The notes under the pieces are model-generated. The model did not search any database. It was not told the origin of the DNA and saw only the letters and a program-made list of their open reading frames with translations. Of a DNA stretch of 64,000 nt, positions 59,762 through 64,000 are shown piece after piece. This DNA is from Nymphaea colorata. Taxonomy: Eukaryota > Streptophyta > Magnoliopsida > Nymphaeales > Nymphaeaceae. The stretch is taken from positions 3,846,001-3,910,000 of the forward strand of contig NC_045148.1 of the NCBI RefSeq assembly GCF_008831285.2, given 5' to 3'. A program made the translations under genes and the position numbers. The stretch's first letter is position 1. Every line of letters starts with the position of its first letter.

Positions 59762-61160
59762 GAAAGTCCACGCTGGTTTGGTGCTACAATCTGGTCGCAG
59801 CTAATGATTGGTTGACAGCTTAGGAAGCATATGCATCACTATGTGGAGATGATTTGTATGCCTGTTGTTCATAATACTATGTACATCATGTGTGCAAAAC
59901 ACTGGATTCATTTTCTTTTCCTTGATCCATCCTACTGTACCACCTCTCTCTTGAAACAATTTTTTGCAGCAGCAATGTACATGAGGTTGACAAGTTCTAG
60001 ATTATCAATGTTAATATTTTTGTAGAATTGAAACAATTTATAAGTAGACAATGTGCAGTGGGCCTAATTGCATGTCCCTTGATTGTGACCTTTTACTTTT
60101 TATTCCAAAATTTGGAAGCCTTGTATATGCGAGTATTGTCAAGCCTTTGACTCTTGAACATTATTAGTGGACATCTTATCCATGTTTTTTCTGACCATGT
60201 CCTTCTAGAAAACTGTAAAGGGCCCCTTTTCTAGTGAATTCATGTTGCTGGTGGACCTTTTCCATTCAAAAAACCATTATTGTGTAGAGTAGTTAATATC
60301 ACAACCCGATTGAAAAGCAAATGCTATGGGCAATCACGTCATGTCACGAGCAATGCCCTATGCTTTGCGAGTGCTTTGTGCAATATGGTTTTGCTCATGA
60401 CACGACTTTGCTTTGTGAGTACTTTGTACAAGATTTCACTTTGCTAGTGTGTGCCTTTTGAAGGGAATTGATGATAATTGAAATTTTCATTGAATGTTTG
60501 TTGACACTGAAGGTAAGTTAACTGATTAAGGTTAGATAAATCGTTTAAAATGCTTATCAAATTTGATGGTCACTGAAATTTTCCTGAATGGTTCTTGATA
60601 CTGAAGGTCACTGATTCAGGTCAAACAAATCCTGAAAAGTGCTAACCCTTACCAAGTTCGATGGAAAACGGCAATTGTATGCCATTAATGCTGATTGATG
60701 ACAAATTTCTTTCTCAAACAAGCTCATTGCAGAATAAGTGGCGACTCATGTAATGCTCAAAACATGGTTTACCAAGTATTAACAAAACTAGGTATGATTA
60801 CATGATCAAACAAACCACAAATAAAAGTTAATACCATTTGTGCCCAATTATGATATGTACAAAAGAAGATGACGCAGTCCGATGGATGTAGGTGGACTAG
60901 ACCTAAAACAGCTTTCAAAGTGCCAACAGTTTTAGCCCATGCCACATAACAAATGGTCCTTGTCTAGCTGCCCCAAATGAGTGGGTTCCATCTGTAAAAA
61001 ATAGGAGGGATTACGTCACCCTGGGTATGGTAGATACTTAAATGCACAAGTAGTAACGTGGCTCAGCAAAGAGGGGGTGTGTGTGTTCATATATATATAG
61101 GATTTGTGGACTTTTTTGTTCAGGTTTGGATAGAAAAATTCTCCAGTGCATCTGGCGTGT
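59762..61160 (+). other. 3' UTR and downstream flank of the Y3IP1-like gene
   Basis: No canonical AATAAA was found in the first 500 bp, so the poly(A) site is not placed. Further on, 60340-60440 repeats TGCTTTGCGAGTGCTTTGTG-like phrases two to three times. No coding region recognised. Confidence 0.4.
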
Positions 61161-61162
61161 GT

Positions 61163-61420
61163 TTAATCATACTTACTCAATGCAATGCATTAGATGGAAG
61201 TGATTGGATGAAGCTCAAGATAGTTGGACAATTTCAGATCCTATATATTTAATTATGCGTCCAATGCACTGCATCAGATGGACATGATTGGATGGAGCTC
61301 AAGATGGCCGGATGATTTCACCTCCTATATATTTAATCACACTCACCCGATGCAACGCATTGGATGGATGTGATTAGACAAAGCTCAAGATGGCTGGAGG
61401 ACTTCAGCTCCTCTATATAG
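61163..61420. repeat. Three-copy tandem repeat, period about 84 bp
   Basis: Units at about 61163-61252, 61253-61334 and 61335-61420 share the order ACTCA..ATGCAATGCAT, GGATG, TGATTGGATG, AGCTCAAGAT, GG(A/C)..ATTTCA and TCCTATATATTTA. Noncoding. Confidence 0.8.
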
Positions 61421-61484
61421 ATATATAGGACTTGAGTTACAAATCTTTGAATTTACATGTTAAATTTGGATGGACTTGGGTCCA

Positions 61485-61580
61485 GTTATATGTCAGTGGC
61501 CCCAAAACTATTGAAAATTTGTTAACTATATATTTAGAGCCCAATGAAAAAAAAAAATTATGGCTCCGCCCCTGGTTGAA
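61485..61580 (-). repeat. Dispersed repeat with GGCGGAGCCA end
   Basis: ATGGCTCCGCCCCTGG near 61560 (minus strand CCAGGGGCGGAGCCAT) recurs in opposite orientation as CAGTGGCGGAGCCAGAAAA at 63442. These ends are common in plant genomes and usually mark a transposon terminus. The partner end of neither copy was identified. Confidence 0.45.
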
Positions 61581-61619
61581 TGTTCTTTCATTTATTAACA
61601 ACAATAGAGAGCAGACATG

Positions 61620-63440
61620 AATGGCAGCTAGTTTTACCATTTAGTTGAATGTTTCAAAGAAGTCTACTCCTTTTTCTTGTTTGCCATAAATCGAGCTTTG
61701 TAAAGCTCAATCGATCCATCAGCTCACCTTATAGACCCATTTGAGCTGACAACCTATTAGGAAGGTTGGAACCAATACCTAAGTCATGTTGCTTTTAACG
61801 AGAGATTTATACTCTTCAAGCATAGTCTTTCTCCATTTAGAGACTCGAACTACTTAATGAAATAACTGAGGTATTTAATATGTACCACAAAAAGCAGCTT
61901 GGAGAGCATACTTCTTGATTTCACATTACCATGGTATTTGTTCATTATGGTATAATAGGAGCTGCCTGTGGTTCGTCAAGTTCCTATCTACTTGAACCTT
62001 GAAGTTGATCATCATGCTCGATTTGAGAATCATTATGCTTTCACCCTAATTGATTATCGGATCTAAGATTGTACTTCCTTATATCACAACCAATATCCAA
62101 TCAATGGAAACTTTAGGATTAATAAAAAGTAATTTCCTTTGCTCTTCATTTTGTTTGGGTTCCACAATTTCCTCCGTCATCATGGGAAGTTTTTGCTCAA
62201 AAAATTTGACATCCTTGGAGAAAATAATTGCATGAATTTTAGGATTCAGGCAAACATGTCCATGGTGATTGTAACTATAACTCAAAAAAACATGCAACCT
62301 ATGTAGGAAATTGAGCTTACATTGGCTACAAGCTCTCAAATTTGGATAATAGGAACTCCAAAAAAATGTAAGAAACTTGTAATCTAGTCTTTTTTTAAAG
62401 AGACTTTGACTCCTTTGACCAGAAAGCAACGTACTAATCAAATAAACCCTCAGGAAGGCATGACTACAGAAATGTTGGTGTACATGATTATGAGCCATAA
62501 GATTGAGACTAATATCAACAAGGCGTCAACTTTCTCTTTCTAAGATCCCATTTTGCTCTTCAGTGTGGGGGACAATATATAAGATGGTGGATTCCTACTT
62601 GATGAAATAACTGTCCTCTCCATCACTTTGAAAATTCTTTATTTCTTTCCTATTAGGTTTTCAACGAGAGCTTTAAAGCATTGAAAAGCTTGTTTAACAT
62701 CAAATTTCTTATTTAAAATAAAGTAGATCCACGAGAACCTTGAAAATACATCGATAAAAATGACAGTGCTATTGAGAGGCATTAGATCAGGCTATGGTGA
62801 GGCTGGGATGCAGCACACTAAGCACACAATTCAAGAGGTTTGAGATGAGCATAGTCAATTATACTAAATGGTAACTTGTATTATTTCTTCATTTGACAAG
62901 CTACACATATATTAGAAACCAGATCTACTAAAAGGCAAACCAAAAGTTTGAATAAGCCTTGGAACAATTTTAACCTTAGATGTCCAAGCTTGCAATGCTA
63001 GTATTAATATTTCTCCACTCTCCAAGAAAAGCAGTTTTATTCTTCAAAAAATCCAAAACATAGTGCTTGTCTTTAGCTTCTCCTTGCAAGAGTAACTTCC
63101 TAGTGACGATATACTTGACTACACAATAGGTTGGCTGAAACCCAGACCCAATTATCTTGGTGAATGTTTGCATAAAAAGCAAACTTTTTAGTGATATTAT
63201 GTACATATAAAATATCTTTCATCACAAATAACTTAGAACCAAATGAAAACATAAGAATTTCAAATATGGAAAATAGCCAAATCTAAGGCATTAACAACTT
63301 TGACCAAATCTTTGGTACCCTTCAAAACTGTTGAAGCATCCTTGGTCGAGAATGAGGAAACAACTTGAGCATGAACTAGTTCAGTGAGGGAGAACAATAT
63401 CCAGCACAACAAGAGTTTATCATAATGCCTCCATGTAATA
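61620..63440 (-). pseudogene. Ty1-copia retrotransposon remnant (integrase to RT start)
   Basis: Minus-strand order from 63440 to 61620: a KDILYVHNITKKF stretch (about 63230-63180) like the LxNVLYVP block upstream of the integrase; STVIFIDVFSRFSWIYFILN and FKALVENLIGKK (about 62785-62650), the integrase core; PKIHAIIFSKDVKFFE (about 62250-62205), the end of integrase; MLEEYKSLVKSN (about 61825-61790); and GSIELYKARFMA (about 61710-61680), the start of reverse transcriptase. Many stops and frameshifts occur. The RT palm, RNase H and LTRs were not found. The 62498-62079 open frame is the longest surviving piece. Confidence 0.72.
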
Positions 63441-63513
63441 TCAGTGGCGGAGCCAGAAAAATTGGCTGGCGGGGGCACTTATTTAAAATACTCAAAGCTA
63501 GTGGGGGACTTAT

Positions 63514-63551
<38 letters not shown>

Positions 63552-64000
63552 AGGATAAATATTTAAGATTCTTACTTAAAAATAAAATTTTTTTAAGAGA
63601 CTGACACATCTTCTAACTTAAAATATCTTATTGGGAGGAAGAAAAAAAATAAAAAACGGCATGGTCCAGAACAAGGCCTAAAAAGCCTAAATTGAATAGC
63701 TAAAACGCTAAGCATGACCAAGAAGTGTTGGCCTTTTATTTGGCTTGTATAACTTGATTTACAAATTTATTTTCACATTAATACTATTGAATATTAGAAA
63801 AGTGATTTTAATTAATTGAAAATGCAAATTTAGAAAATCGGTGTTAAATGTTTTACGAATAATCTCCTGCAGGTAGGTCTTGTGGCTCACTTCTACAAGC
63901 CTAGCCAGAACAAGCAAAGTCCGGAGACTGGTTTGGTACCAGCCTTGATAGAGTGTAAGACATCATCTACGACAAGGAATCCGAATCTCACAAAAATTTC
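63441..64000. other. Window end: repeat terminus, TA microsatellite, no gene
   Basis: CAGTGGCGGAGCCAG at 63442 begins a dispersed-repeat end. It is followed by a GGGGGC-rich stretch and a TA microsatellite at 63510-63551. The remainder is AT-rich with no recognisable coding sequence up to the window edge. Confidence 0.5.

Noticed and set aside
30557-63551. CRISPR-like or satellite arrays
   Set aside because: The repetitive runs here are simple dinucleotide microsatellites or two- to three-copy duplications, with no regular spacers.

Overview
The window is nuclear DNA of a flowering plant. Two spliced plant genes, both on the + strand, are separated by about 32 kb of nested, decayed transposable elements. 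No bacterial-style operon, CRISPR array, rRNA or tRNA gene was recognised. The species cannot be fixed from this sequence.

Region by region: (1) 782-13345, a five-exon NAL1-like (NARROW LEAF 1) trypsin-fold protease gene. It encodes about 611 residues with an intact His-Asp-Ser triad, and its second intron is about 10.1 kb and full of repeats. (2) 13.3-45.3 kb, intergenic. It holds a - strand Tat/Ogre-like Ty3-gypsy remnant split by a complete but dead + strand chromovirus (LTRs 20519-21363 and 25771-26594), AT-rich sequence, a + strand LINE 3' end (about 33.95-35.5 kb), a second gypsy remnant (37.3-40.4 kb), a - strand LINE (40.4-42.5 kb) and a copia RNase H scrap (43.8-44.1 kb). (3) 45383-59761, a six-exon gene for a Y3IP1-like (Ycf3-interacting protein 1) thylakoid protein of 272 residues, whose fourth intron is about 10.3 kb. 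(4) 59.8-64 kb, a tandem repeat and a - strand copia remnant.

The most unusual object is inside intron 4 of the Y3IP1-like gene (52627-57208). A pair of nearly identical short LTRs of about 175 bp, with a perfect tRNA-Met type primer binding site after the first and a candidate 5-bp target duplication, encloses about 4.2 kb. Most of that is an antisense, frame-broken piece of a badnavirus-like pararetrovirus (Caulimoviridae): the tail of a first ORF, ORF2, movement protein, capsid, zinc knuckle and the start of the protease, with no reverse transcriptase seen. The LTRs differ by a single-base indel, while the viral frames carry several stops and frameshifts. This fits a short-LTR, non-autonomous retrotransposon that carries an already dead viral fragment as cargo. 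Next to it in the same intron is a hAT-type MITE with an 8-bp target duplication matching at 7 of 8 positions.

The two host genes have no evident functional link: one is a growth and leaf-shape regulator and the other a photosystem I assembly factor. Both keep normal exon frames and canonical GT-AG junctions despite introns over 10 kb, so the insertions appear to be tolerated.
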